DNA of 32,124 nucleotides from contig LLZO01000024.1 in the NCBI GenBank assembly GCA_001567545.1, positions 1 to 32,124 of the forward strand. The letters run 5' to 3'. Both the position numbers and the translations under genes were made by a program. Below are positions 7,357 to 15,654 of this stretch, in pieces. The stretch's first letter is position 1. The number at the start of each line of letters is the position of its first letter. The notes under the pieces are model-generated. The model was not told where the DNA came from. It searched no databases and saw nothing but the letters and a program-made list of their open reading frames with translations. This DNA is from Candidatus Tepidiaquacellales bacterium OLB5 (lineage in GTDB: Bacteria > Bacteroidota > Ignavibacteria > Tepidaquicellales > OLB5).

Positions 7357-8637
7357 TTAATAAATATTTATAGCTGTGGTTTGGGTTTTCCAAACCTCGT
7401 GGATTAACGAACTTCCTGATTGGTTATTGTGAGCCATCAAATAAACTACATTATTGTTTCCTTGTCTGTAAAACAGCGCAGTAACAGTAACTGTCATTGT
7501 CAAACCTGTAGTTACCGAAAATCCGTATGTATAGGTTACAGTTTGTTTTGCAATTCTTGATGAACCAGGAAGCGAAGCATCATCGAGTGAAACCGTAATA
7601 CTATCAGTTGATGGTGAACTATGGTCTACAAAATGCACTGTGAATACTGAGGTAATCTGATACAACCCCGGGCGCGGCAATGTTAAAGTATCTATAATCT
7701 GGTCTGAAGTGGTTAAGCCGGTTAACAGTTCAAGTTCTTTGAAATACGCATTGTTTGCTTTATAATACTCAATTTCAGAAACTACTGTTCCATTGGTTAT
7801 TCTTTGATACTTTGTTTTTGCTCCAAGACTATCCCAAATAGGATTTTTATAATTTGGTAAATAATCTGTTTGTGTCTTACGGTAGTTATTTTCACTTCCA
7901 TCCGTTGAATCATAATAAATTGTAACAGCTTCATTAAATGCAGTACTATCCTGAGTTGACCCTACCCCTAATCCGATAGTTTCATCATATGTCAAATCAG
8001 AAGCATCCACAGGAATCGGTGGTGTCGAACTGTTATATCCAACCCATTTATAACCGGGTAATAATCTCATTTTGAATCCATTAATCCACCATTTTTTCTC
8101 ACCGTAAATACTATCCGCATAGTTTTTCCAGATCAAATTATTTCCGGCTGGTGAAGTAACCCATAGATATAAATTTGACATTGTTTCCATCTGGAAATCC
8201 TGACCTGTTACGACATCTTCAAAGTAAACGTCATCATGGAATAAACCATTCATAAATTGGTTAGTAGCTCCGGTCCAATCATTCGATGAACCAAGCCGCC
8301 CATAATTCGCATTTAAATACGTAATCAAATCACCGACATAAAGGCCATTAGTACCTCCCCACCAGGTCTGTTCAACTCCCGAAATGAATAACTTAGCGCG
8401 CTCAAATGTAGTAAAGCCATTAACTATATAATTACCTGCAGTTCCTATTTCAGTCACTGTTAAACCACTTATGACATTACCAGCTCCAAATGGTGAGCGC
8501 CTGAATGTGATGTTTGATGACTGACCTGTGTGAGGCAATCCTTCAGCTGTTACTAATCTTAACGGAACACTTTCAAACTGAGAGTAAACCGTGGAACAAA
8601 TAATAAATAAAACAAATGCAAATAATAATTTTTTCAT
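7357..8637 (-). CDS. Signal-peptide-bearing tail fibre/adhesin-like protein, 426 aa
   Basis: Signal peptide 1-20 (LLFAFVLFIICSTVYSQ). The N-terminal 120 residues look like a fibre base (LRLVTAEGLPHTGQSSNITF, then GLYVGDLITYLNANYG). The C-terminal 150 residues (RPGLYQITSVFTVHF ... VYLMAHNNQSGSS) resemble a C1q/TNF-like jelly roll, a fold used in phage receptor-binding tips. It precedes the 308-aa fibre-like gene by 6 nt. A receptor-binding role is inferred from fold impression and context. Confidence 0.6.
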   Translation of the reverse strand: MKKLLFAFVLFIICSTVYSQFESVPLRLVTAEGLPHTGQSSNITFRRSPFGAGNVISGLTVTEIGTAGNYIVNGFTTFERAKLFISGVEQTWWGGTNGLYVGDLITYLNANYGRLGSSNDWTGATNQFMNGLFHDDVYFEDVVTGQDFQMETMSNLYLWVTSPAGNNLIWKNYADSIYGEKKWWINGFKMRLLPGYKWVGYNSSTPPIPVDASDLTYDETIGLGVGSTQDSTAFNEAVTIYYDSTDGSENNYRKTQTDYLPNYKNPIWDSLGAKTKYQRITNGTVVSEIEYYKANNAYFKELELLTGLTTSDQIIDTLTLPRPGLYQITSVFTVHFVDHSSPSTDSITVSLDDASLPGSSRIAKQTVTYTYGFSVTTGLTMTVTVTALFYRQGNNNVVYLMAHNNQSGSSLIHEVWKTQTTAINIY

Positions 8638-8649
8638 TTTTTATATATT

Positions 8650-9180
8650 TTAAGTTTGAACTTGACCTTCAAATGGTGTTCCGGTACCACCGCCCGGCAA
8701 TGTTACTCCAGGCGCAAGCGGCTTAATGAAATTTAAAAGTTTGTATGTCCTATTGGATTTATAGAAGAGTTTAAGCCCTTCGTATGCATCATCACCAAAC
8801 AATAATTTCAGAGTAATTTCATCAGTCACCGGCAATACATCGAGTACGAATGAACTATCATCATCTCTTGCCTGCAATCTTAACTTCATATCTACTGTTG
8901 TCATTTTATCTTCAATATCACCTGCTTTAAAAATAGTATCTACATCACCATATGATGAGTAATCCAGAGCAAAGAATATCTGCCATCCAATATGTTCCCT
9001 ATCCCAGAGGATCATTTTATTATTAAGGTCATATGTTTGATATTGCTGTTCGATAAATGCCCTCTTCCATGTTATCAAAAAAGTGTCAGGAAATCTTGTA
9101 TGGTCTAATAATACATCTTCCTGACCGCTTTCTTCGCTGTATAACGTGAATTTATGTTTACCTTTAGATAATAAAATCAT
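8650..9180 (-). CDS. Putative tail protein, 176 aa
   Basis: Soluble beta-rich protein without signal peptide, starting MILLSKGKHKFTLYSEES and ending in a Gly/Pro tail (PGGGTGTPFEGQVQT). Located between the tail-tip gene and the fibre genes, so probably a baseplate or fibre-attachment component. Its start lies 6 nt after the stop of an orphan tail-protein fragment (9187-9370), the spacing expected if that fragment was once the end of the upstream gene. Confidence 0.55.
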   Translation of the reverse strand: MILLSKGKHKFTLYSEESGQEDVLLDHTRFPDTFLITWKRAFIEQQYQTYDLNNKMILWDREHIGWQIFFALDYSSYGDVDTIFKAGDIEDKMTTVDMKLRLQARDDDSSFVLDVLPVTDEITLKLLFGDDAYEGLKLFYKSNRTYKLLNFIKPLAPGVTLPGGGTGTPFEGQVQT

Positions 9181-9186
9181 TTGATT

Positions 9187-9370
9187 TTATGCAATTTTTA
9201 GACAAACTGAAAAATTATGTTTGACAAATGAGAATAAATCAGTTATTTTGGTATTGTTATGATTCCATATTTCCGTAAATGTAATTTTGAACCTCAAGAT
9301 TCTGGCAGGTATTCCTACCATTGGAATCATAACAGCCTGCTGGTAATTGCGAGGTTCAACTAATTTTATA
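9187..9370 (-). pseudogene. Orphan C-terminal fragment of a minus-strand tail gene
   Basis: The last ~60 codons before 9187 read like real protein on the minus strand (EPRNYQQAVMIPMVGIPAR, then FKITFTEIWNHNNTKITD and a final CLKIA) and stop 6 nt before the next tail gene. Upstream of about 9370 the same frame turns into low-quality sequence antisense to the plus-strand gene at 9374. I read this as the end of a tail protein cut off when the plus-strand pair arrived. A 46-codon ORF from the internal ATG (MIPMVG) is the alternative. Confidence 0.4.
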
Positions 9371-9373
9371 AAT

Positions 9374-9661
9374 ATGTCAAAGAAAAAAGTAATAACAGAA
9401 AATTTAACTCCTTTAGAAATTCGTGTGAACGAATTGCACAATGAAACAACCAGCTGGTTTAGAAAGTACTGGAATGTATTTATTGAATTATTTCCTTTAA
9501 CACGTAAGGATGAGAAAACACCTTTATCAGTTAAAGAATACAAACTTTGTGAAAACAAAGTTGATACATCAAATCCGGCCATAAACCCATCAATGAGCCG
9601 CGTAATAGTACCAAAAAGCTTAAGAAAAATAACTTCCCATTTAAATATTTTATCTTTATAG
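9374..9661 (+). CDS. Plus-strand cargo gene in tail module, 95 aa, unknown
   Basis: Unrecognised soluble protein, MSKKKVITENLTPLE..., with a Trp-rich helix (TTSWFRKYWNVFIELF). Transcribed against all its neighbours and 3 nt before the lipoprotein gene, so the two form a small inserted operon (a moron). A TTG at 9347 is a weaker upstream start. A possible promoter (TTG near 9321 and TAATTGCG near 9344) is only a partial match. Confidence 0.6.
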   Translation: MSKKKVITENLTPLEIRVNELHNETTSWFRKYWNVFIELFPLTRKDEKTPLSVKEYKLCENKVDTSNPAINPSMSRVIVPKSLRKITSHLNILSL

Positions 9662-9664
9662 ATC

Positions 9665-10162
9665 ATGAGAAAACCACTTGGTTTAAATCCTACAGGAATT
9701 AGTAAAAGATTTGCAGCAGCCGTTATAATATTATTCGCAATATTTATTATTATTGGAATGCTTGCAGGATGCGGTAATGATACTATTACGAACAACAATA
9801 ACAACAATGGTAATACTGAAAATTTAATTTTCAGCAAAGATTCAGTATCAATAAACGGAAGTGGACACCAGTTTATATTATTTATTGATACACTTGCAAT
9901 CGATACCGGGGTATTAAAAACTACATTTGATGTGGAAACAAACTGTGATAGTCTCCTTGATAATCCATGGATATACGTGACCGCATTCGTACCTAACGAT
10001 ACAATCACTTTTTTACAGAAGAGTTTACCCATAAGGAACGGTTCATATATATATACATCAAATGTATCATTCAATACATCTGTGCAATATGATTTCCGAT
10101 TGGAATACACTTCTACAACTCCGAAATTTATGAGATTTAAAAACATTAAAATTTATAATTAA
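9665..10162 (+). CDS. Plus-strand lipoprotein in tail module, 165 aa
   Basis: A type II signal peptide (16-35, AAAVIILFAIFIIIGMLAG) ends in a good lipobox LAGC (Cys36), followed by an Asn-rich linker and a beta-rich domain of about 110 aa (FSKDSVSINGSGHQF ... KFMRFKNIKIYN), predicted as an Ig/jelly-roll-type sandwich. It should be anchored in the inner or outer membrane. Encoded head-to-head with the tail-tip gene, stops overlapping in TTAA at 10159-10162. In T5 and relatives a lipoprotein encoded beside the receptor-binding gene blocks the receptor against superinfection; that is an attractive but unproven role here. Confidence 0.75.
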   Translation: MRKPLGLNPTGISKRFAAAVIILFAIFIIIGMLAGCGNDTITNNNNNNGNTENLIFSKDSVSINGSGHQFILFIDTLAIDTGVLKTTFDVETNCDSLLDNPWIYVTAFVPNDTITFLQKSLPIRNGSYIYTSNVSFNTSVQYDFRLEYTSTTPKFMRFKNIKIYN

Positions 10163-11689
10163 GCTATTCTGACCGTTTGATATTCTGCCTTTTTACCACT
10201 TGAGCTATTTCCGGCATCACCGCCATCTGAAAAATTATAATCCAGATCAAGTGATATTATTGAATGCACTTCATTCACTCCCTTATATGGGACAGTAAAA
10301 GTATCGAACAAATCCGGTTCACTTGTTAATATCCCTGTAGTTCCCTGAACTGAACCTCTATTCTTTAACAGCACCTTTAACTCCTTAGCCGGTAATACAG
10401 AATTCAGATTAATACAGTTATCATAAATGCCATAATCATTTGGTTCTGGAATGTATTGATTACAAAATATTCTGTGAGGTGCAATCCTGCTGTTACTTCT
10501 GTTAGTCACACTCCAATCCTTGTAAATCCTGCTGTTCATAAACTTCAAAGAATATTCCTGACCAGCTGAACTTGTTAAATTGAGTTTAAACATATCCTTT
10601 TCAACAATTAGTACATCTTCAAGCTCAATTTGTTTTACAATACCACCATCCTGAAACACCGTTAATATTTTCTGATAAGCTGCTTCACTGGAATCAAGTA
10701 TAAAACAAGGATTAGGAGGACCTCCTTGTGCAGGTGGCATAAAATTGTAATTATCAAAATTATAGGTTATACTTTCATTCATGAGTACCCCGTGAACGAT
10801 ATCATATGTTCTCTCATTAGTGAAATAAGTATCCGATAAATTATAACGATGATTAACCAGCAATACCCAATTCTTATCAATCTTGGGTAATTGAGTTCGG
10901 TAATAATCCTGGGGTTTCATAACAGCAGGCTTTCCGTTCACACGTCTCATTAACCTGAATGTCAACGGAACCCTGTCACCACCCCATGCGAGAGATTCAT
11001 AATTTGATGGAACATCAAATTTATAAACCAATCCCCAAACAGCTAAGGCACGGATTATGTTATATATCGTAAAATTATCATTTCCACCTGCACGTGACCA
11101 AACAAATAATGATTTATTTAGTATTATAGGCTGAACACCGATATTAGTAGGTATATCATTTTGAAAATACATAAAGAATCTATTCATTAATTGATTCTTC
11201 AGATAATCCCAAAACGAAGTATTATCCTGAAAGTAATATGCAGGTATTAATCTTTCTGCATATTTCTTCCATTCAACCATAGCATCATAAGCTATAACTG
11301 TTAATTTGAATCCGTCAATTTTGTTAGCATAACTCAAATCTGATTTTATTGGCAAATTCACAAAGCCAGCCCATTTAACTTTTCCTGAATCGATTATGCA
11401 TAAACATTTTTTTATCCGGATAGTTTGGATCATATTCTATTAAAGCATCAAAGAAATCTGAGATTGATTTGTTGTTTTTACTTAATTCCTTACTCAATAA
11501 ACCCAGTTCAATTTCAACATCCCCATATTGAATCTGTGAAAAATCTTCCGGTGATGTTAATTGCTTTTTTACTCTCGGAAGTCTTACATGTTTTGTAATC
11601 AAAAGAACATCATCCGGCACAGGGTCAACAATATCGAAATAGTTCGAATGATTATTAGCCATCTTATATTTTGCAAATAATACTTTCAT
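10159..11689 (-). CDS. Tail tip / distal tail protein, one gene split by an A7 frameshift (509 aa when joined)
   Basis: Two ORFs, 11375-11689 (104 aa) and 10159-11433 (424 aa), overlap out of frame and join across an A7 run (plus T7 at 11407-11413). Removing one A gives ...YDPNYPDKK then CLCIIDSGKVKWAGFV, a continuous protein of 509 aa. Position right after the tape measure gene (ATGA overlap, 11686-11689) and the WAGFV-type beta start point to a distal tail or tail-tip protein. Neither half has a credible independent start: the second would begin inside the first. Function by position. Confidence 0.65.
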
Positions 11690-14220
11690 CCTGCAGTAGC
11701 ATTATTTCTTAAAGCAGCCTCAATTGAAGATGCCTCAAAAGCTTTCCTAAAGTCAATTGGATTCTTAATCTCGATTTTTACCATCGGTCGGTTTGATACA
11801 GAAGCTGCAAATCCGGAACCTACAGTAGCCCTATCCCTTGCCATATAAGATGACATTTCTGAAATTGATGATGAGAACTCTCCGAACCTTTTAGCATCTA
11901 AAACGTAACCGGATGTAGTTGGAATAAACAATTCCTTTCCACTTTCATTCCATTCATACATTGCCCCTGCTATTGTTCTACCACCACCAGCAAGTCCGGG
12001 TATGGCTTTTAAAGCACCTGCACCAGGTATAAAATCTAATAACCCTGTAATTGTATCGATGGTGTTTATTAATTCAACAATAGCCTGTGTGATGCTGTAT
12101 GCAGTCTGGAAAGCGTTTATAACCTCAGCAGCGCCTCCCCCAAGTACCTGGTCTATTTGCTGAACCAAGCTTAATGATTGTGTGAAAGCGTTTAGTGATT
12201 CTTTACCTATGTTATCCTGTATTTCCTGAAGCTTTTTAAAATAATTATCTTCAGAACCCTGTTCACTGGGATTTGCCGGTGATGTTCCTCTTGGTTTTTG
12301 CCTTTCAGAACGTGCATCAGGACTCTCAGCATTTAACCCCTTGGCAATAAAGCTGGATAACTTATCCCTTAATTCAACTTCCTTTTCAAGCAGTTTTACA
12401 AGCTGTTCCTGTTTTAGATTTGTTCTATCAACAGCTTCTAATCTGAGAAGTTCTTTTTTAATTGTATCCGAAATAAGACCGGGTTTTTTACCCTCAAGTT
12501 TAAGCTGTAATTCCTGTTGTTTGATATTGAGATCAATCGATTTGATTAATTCATCGATTGCATCCTTTTCCTCTTTATGCTGTTTTGAACCGGGTGATTT
12601 TGTTTTAACAGAAAAATCCTTAGTGCCCTGATTTGCAGGGTCATTCATAGGATCCTTTGTATTAATTTTCTTAAAGTCCGGTAATGCAGTGAATGCAGTT
12701 ATTAATCCATATAAACTATTTGTTGAACCATCTATCTCACCGCTTAATCCGGTAAATTCCAAAGCCAGAAACTGAACGGCATGTCCAAATACAGGAACTT
12801 TATTTTTAAATTCTTCAAGATTAGCTTTGAGGTTTGTGTTTTCGTGCCCGGTTTCACGGACCTTATTTATTAACTGAGTCAATCCAGGTAATGCCGATAT
12901 AACACCAGATGATAACGACTGACCTATTATTTTACCTGCATCACTTGAACTTATTCCTAAAGCATTAAATGCGTCCACACCAGGTATAATAGCTGTAACA
13001 ATTGCCTCACCAAGCCCCTCTTTGAATTCACTTACATTAGTCTCAGCAATTTTCATTTTGGTACTTGCTGAATTTTCTACAGCATTACCGAGATCCTGAT
13101 ACTTGCTTAAAATCAAATCAACCGCAGCGCCATTTTCAAGCTGTTCTTTTGTAAGATGCTTGAAATCCTGTTCCATCTTGCCGTATTGCTTAACATTCCC
13201 CTCAAGAGTTTTATCAACATCCCTGAATGATTGAGCAAAATCCGTCTTATTCACAATTGCCATGATACGGGCAGCCTTAATCATTTTTTGCATCATTTCC
13301 TCACCACGGCCCTGTGCCACGGCATATGCAAGCATTGATTCTATCTCTTCATCCGGTATTCCAAACTTCTTCTGTGAATCTTCACTAAGCTTTACAAGCC
13401 TGTTATACTGTTCGGTATTTCCGTGGGTAACGGCTTGTAACTGCAGTAATGCATCTTCCTGTTCACCATACGCAGTTACACTCTGACGTGCTAATGAAAT
13501 AGCCTGTGTAATTGCCATGGTTACACCGTAGTAACCTAAAGCCTGTTTTGATAAACTGCTTATTTGATTAGTAATGGATGCTGAAGATGAATCCAGTGCA
13601 TTCTTGAATTCACCACCAATTTTTTGAGATAAGCTTCTAACATCAACACCGGAAGCTGTTAATTGAGCGCGGTATCTGTTTAAAAGAGAACCTGTCTGGA
13701 TGAACTGTTCAGAGCCGGGTAACATACCAGCTTGTTTATTGGCTACCTGTTTATAATAAGCTTCTGAACCAATATCACCGGCTAATTTAGTTCTGGGTGC
13801 ATTTCTGATTTCACGATCATACTGTTTCTGAGCCCGTTCCTTTTCCTTAAGGTTTGATTTAAACTCTGCTAGGTCCTTACTTCTGATTAAACGCATATCA
13901 GCTTCCATAACACGAAGCTGTGATTCCATCAGCTTACGGAAAGCAATCATTTCTTTTATTTTTTCACGATTGCCCTGACGTTCAGCCTCAAGTTCCATCT
14001 GTTTTGCATGGTCAAGTAAAACCTGCTGGCGTTTAATATCTGAATCCAGTAAGGATTGTTTTTGCTTTAATGATGCCTTGAGATTTTCAAGTTTTTCTTT
14101 ATTTGCCTGTTTTTCCCGTTCAGCTGATACCTTGGGGTCATCCTCATCCCTTACCTTACCAGTTGAACCGGTGGTTTTTTTCTTAACCTCTACATCTATG
14201 ACTAATTTCTTTTCAGGCAT
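11686..14220 (-). CDS. Tail tape measure protein, 844 aa
   Basis: Long helical protein that sets tail length and is ejected with the DNA. A charged coiled-coil N-terminus (about 25-170, KQKQSLLDSDIKRQQVLLDH) leads into the conserved TP901-1/PhageMin tail region (QEDALLQLQAVTHG; QKKFGIPDEEIESMLAYAVA, about 255-340), hydrophobic helices (GVTMAITQAISLARQ; FQTAYSITQAIVELINTI) and the typical end GGGRTIAGAMYEWNESGKEL. By the usual ~0.15 nm per residue the tail would be about 125 nm, siphovirus-like. Its A7 run at plus 14175-14181 is read intact. Confidence 0.95.
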   Translation of the reverse strand: MPEKKLVIDVEVKKKTTGSTGKVRDEDDPKVSAEREKQANKEKLENLKASLKQKQSLLDSDIKRQQVLLDHAKQMELEAERQGNREKIKEMIAFRKLMESQLRVMEADMRLIRSKDLAEFKSNLKEKERAQKQYDREIRNAPRTKLAGDIGSEAYYKQVANKQAGMLPGSEQFIQTGSLLNRYRAQLTASGVDVRSLSQKIGGEFKNALDSSSASITNQISSLSKQALGYYGVTMAITQAISLARQSVTAYGEQEDALLQLQAVTHGNTEQYNRLVKLSEDSQKKFGIPDEEIESMLAYAVAQGRGEEMMQKMIKAARIMAIVNKTDFAQSFRDVDKTLEGNVKQYGKMEQDFKHLTKEQLENGAAVDLILSKYQDLGNAVENSASTKMKIAETNVSEFKEGLGEAIVTAIIPGVDAFNALGISSSDAGKIIGQSLSSGVISALPGLTQLINKVRETGHENTNLKANLEEFKNKVPVFGHAVQFLALEFTGLSGEIDGSTNSLYGLITAFTALPDFKKINTKDPMNDPANQGTKDFSVKTKSPGSKQHKEEKDAIDELIKSIDLNIKQQELQLKLEGKKPGLISDTIKKELLRLEAVDRTNLKQEQLVKLLEKEVELRDKLSSFIAKGLNAESPDARSERQKPRGTSPANPSEQGSEDNYFKKLQEIQDNIGKESLNAFTQSLSLVQQIDQVLGGGAAEVINAFQTAYSITQAIVELINTIDTITGLLDFIPGAGALKAIPGLAGGGRTIAGAMYEWNESGKELFIPTTSGYVLDAKRFGEFSSSISEMSSYMARDRATVGSGFAASVSNRPMVKIEIKNPIDFRKAFEASSIEAALRNNATAG

Positions 14221-14222
14221 TT

Positions 14223-14670
14223 TTAATCTTCAAGTAAAATTTTATCGATATCTGCTAAAACCTTTTCCGAGAAATCAAAAAAACGGCCTAGCCGGTATCT
14301 TATCACTTCCATAATGAAGTATTGAAGCAATGACATCTCTATTATCCTGTGAACCTATGAATACTTGTCCGTGCATTTCATTGAGAATTTTATCTTTGAC
14401 CTGATTAAGCAAAATACCTTTATCCAGGAAAGGTTTACTGTGACCTTTTTTAGCAATCGTAACAGGTGATAATGCCTCTACAGGTGTCTTTAAGTATGTA
14501 ACCCCCGATGCAAGATTTTCATAAATATCCAGATTGATGGCTTTTAAAATCCTATCAAGCTTTGCCTGACCTATACCCGGATTGATTTCATTGATGTAAT
14601 CATTAATCGCATCATCAATGTTATCATATAATTTACCACGGCATCTGACTTGAAAATCTGTTTCCATCAT
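14223..14670 (-). CDS. Tail completion protein (HK97 gp10 / Mu gpG-like), C-terminus frameshifted at T7 (148 aa when joined)
   Basis: Core pattern of the virion morphogenesis/gp10 family: LSPVTIAKKGHSKPFLDKG, then VFIGSQ, then ILHYGSDKIPARPFF. The open frame stops at 14275 immediately after PARPFF because of a T7 run (plus A7 at 14277-14283). With one T less it continues as FDFSEKVLADIDKILLED and stops at 14223, 2 nt before the tape measure start. The extension matches the family, whose PARPF motif is normally followed by a short helix. These proteins join or complete the tail at the head-tail interface. Confidence 0.8.
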
Positions 14671-15400
14671 TTAAAATAAGTTATTTGAATGTACATACTT
14701 GAAACATATTCCTGAGCATTCCACATTTTCACCATGTAATAATCATATTGCGTTTTTGTTTCAGCTATAAAATCAGGATCCTGTGTGTATCTTTTGGCAA
14801 TTTCATCAATCATTTTTTCGATTGTCAGGTTATCGGGAATTCTATACTTGGGAGGTAGCTCTACTTTGACTCTCTTACCACGAACTATTATGTATTGAGC
14901 CTCTTTTAAAAAGTGACCGCACTGCTTAAGCAATAGGTCTACATTCTTCTCAATGTCAGAATTTCGGTAAAAAAATCTTTATAAAGTGCCATACCTGCCG
15001 TTCTAATTTCATTATAGATTTCAAGCTGCTTATCCGGGGTTTTTCCTTTCAACTTATCTTTAATGAATTTATTCCAATCGATATCTTCACTGGCGCATGC
15101 AGATAATATCTCAACAAGATTATCTACACCGCTTGGCTCATTCTTTGGTTTATGGCTCAAGCTGAAAAACAGATTTTCATACACCTGCAGCAAACCTGTA
15201 TAAGCTGTATCCTTTGCCTCTTCCGGTGTTAATCCAGCTTCCTTAATTGTGAACCTGCGAACACGCTCTGTAATGTTTGCAGTAAGAAGTTTCCATCTTA
15301 ACTTCAGTGGTTTAGGCGTAATTGATAAGCCCAAGACTTTAAATGTCTTAGGCTTATTCAAATACTTTTCAATACCTGAATTATTTCTTGTCTTTTTCAT
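14667..15400 (-). CDS. Tail assembly chaperone gpG/gpGT pair with -1 programmed frameshift
   Basis: The 153-aa product (14939-15400, starting MKKTRNNSGIEK) corresponds to gpG. Its frame carries the slippery heptamer T-TTT-TTT (minus 14975-14969, in GAT TTT TTT ACC). A -1 slip continues as YRNSDIEKNVDLLLKQCG into the ORF ending at 14667, giving a fusion of 244 aa (gpGT). The downstream ORF has no ATG, only a TTG at 14933, which supports entry by frameshifting. Such pairs chaperone the tape measure and recruit tail tube subunits in siphoviruses. The start at 15400 is chosen over 15490, which would bury most of the neighbour gene. Confidence 0.75.
14969..14975 (-). promoter_or_regulatory. T-TTT-TTT -1 ribosomal frameshift site
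   Basis: In the zero frame GAT TTT TTT ACC, both tRNA-Phe can slip back one base perfectly. Located about 11 codons before the gpG stop, the usual place for tail chaperone frameshift sites. Confidence 0.75.
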
Positions 15401-15590
15401 CGGTTCCTGGATTGATTTTGTTTTCTGATTTCTTAGTATCAGCTGTAGCTTTGACTTCAATCTTATTATCAACGACCGCATGAGCCTCATTGAGATGTTT
15501 AAGATTTGCCAAAGTCTCTTCTGATACCGTTACCTCATCACCCGGCAAAACCTGTTTATTAACAGGCTTGCCGTCAATGATTACATCCAT
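15381..15590 (-). CDS. Small tail-region protein, 69 aa
   Basis: Unrecognised; begins MDVIIDGKPVNKQVLPGD with a short beta segment and ends in a Lys/Asp/Glu-rich tail (NPGTDEKDKK). Lies between the major tail protein and the chaperone gene, overlapping the latter by 20 nt. Its ATG lies inside an 11-bp perfect inverted repeat (15581-15604), which could hide the start codon from ribosomes. Confidence 0.6.
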   Translation of the reverse strand: MDVIIDGKPVNKQVLPGDEVTVSEETLANLKHLNEAHAVVDNKIEVKATADTKKSENKINPGTDEKDKK

Positions 15591-15604
15591 AACTATGGAT
15601 GTAA
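15581..15604. repeat. 11-bp perfect inverted repeat over a start codon
   Basis: TTACATCCATA (15581-15591) and TATGGATGTAA (15594-15604) with a 2-nt spacer. The minus-strand ATG at 15590-15588 is in one arm. On the plus strand it is followed by T8 (15609-15616) after GAAG, like a terminator for plus-strand transcripts; on the minus strand the A8 run is upstream. Confidence 0.75.
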
Positions 15605-15654
15605 GAAGTTTTTTTTATTTTGATATTTGACATTTATATAAAATTAAATGGTTA

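Noticed and set aside
9187-10146. A 319-codon minus-strand ORF filling the gap between two tail genes
   Set aside because: Most of it is antisense to two convincing plus-strand genes, including a lipoprotein; it contains low-complexity stretches (a Leu run opposite the Asn run). Only its last ~60 codons look like protein and are reported as a fragment.
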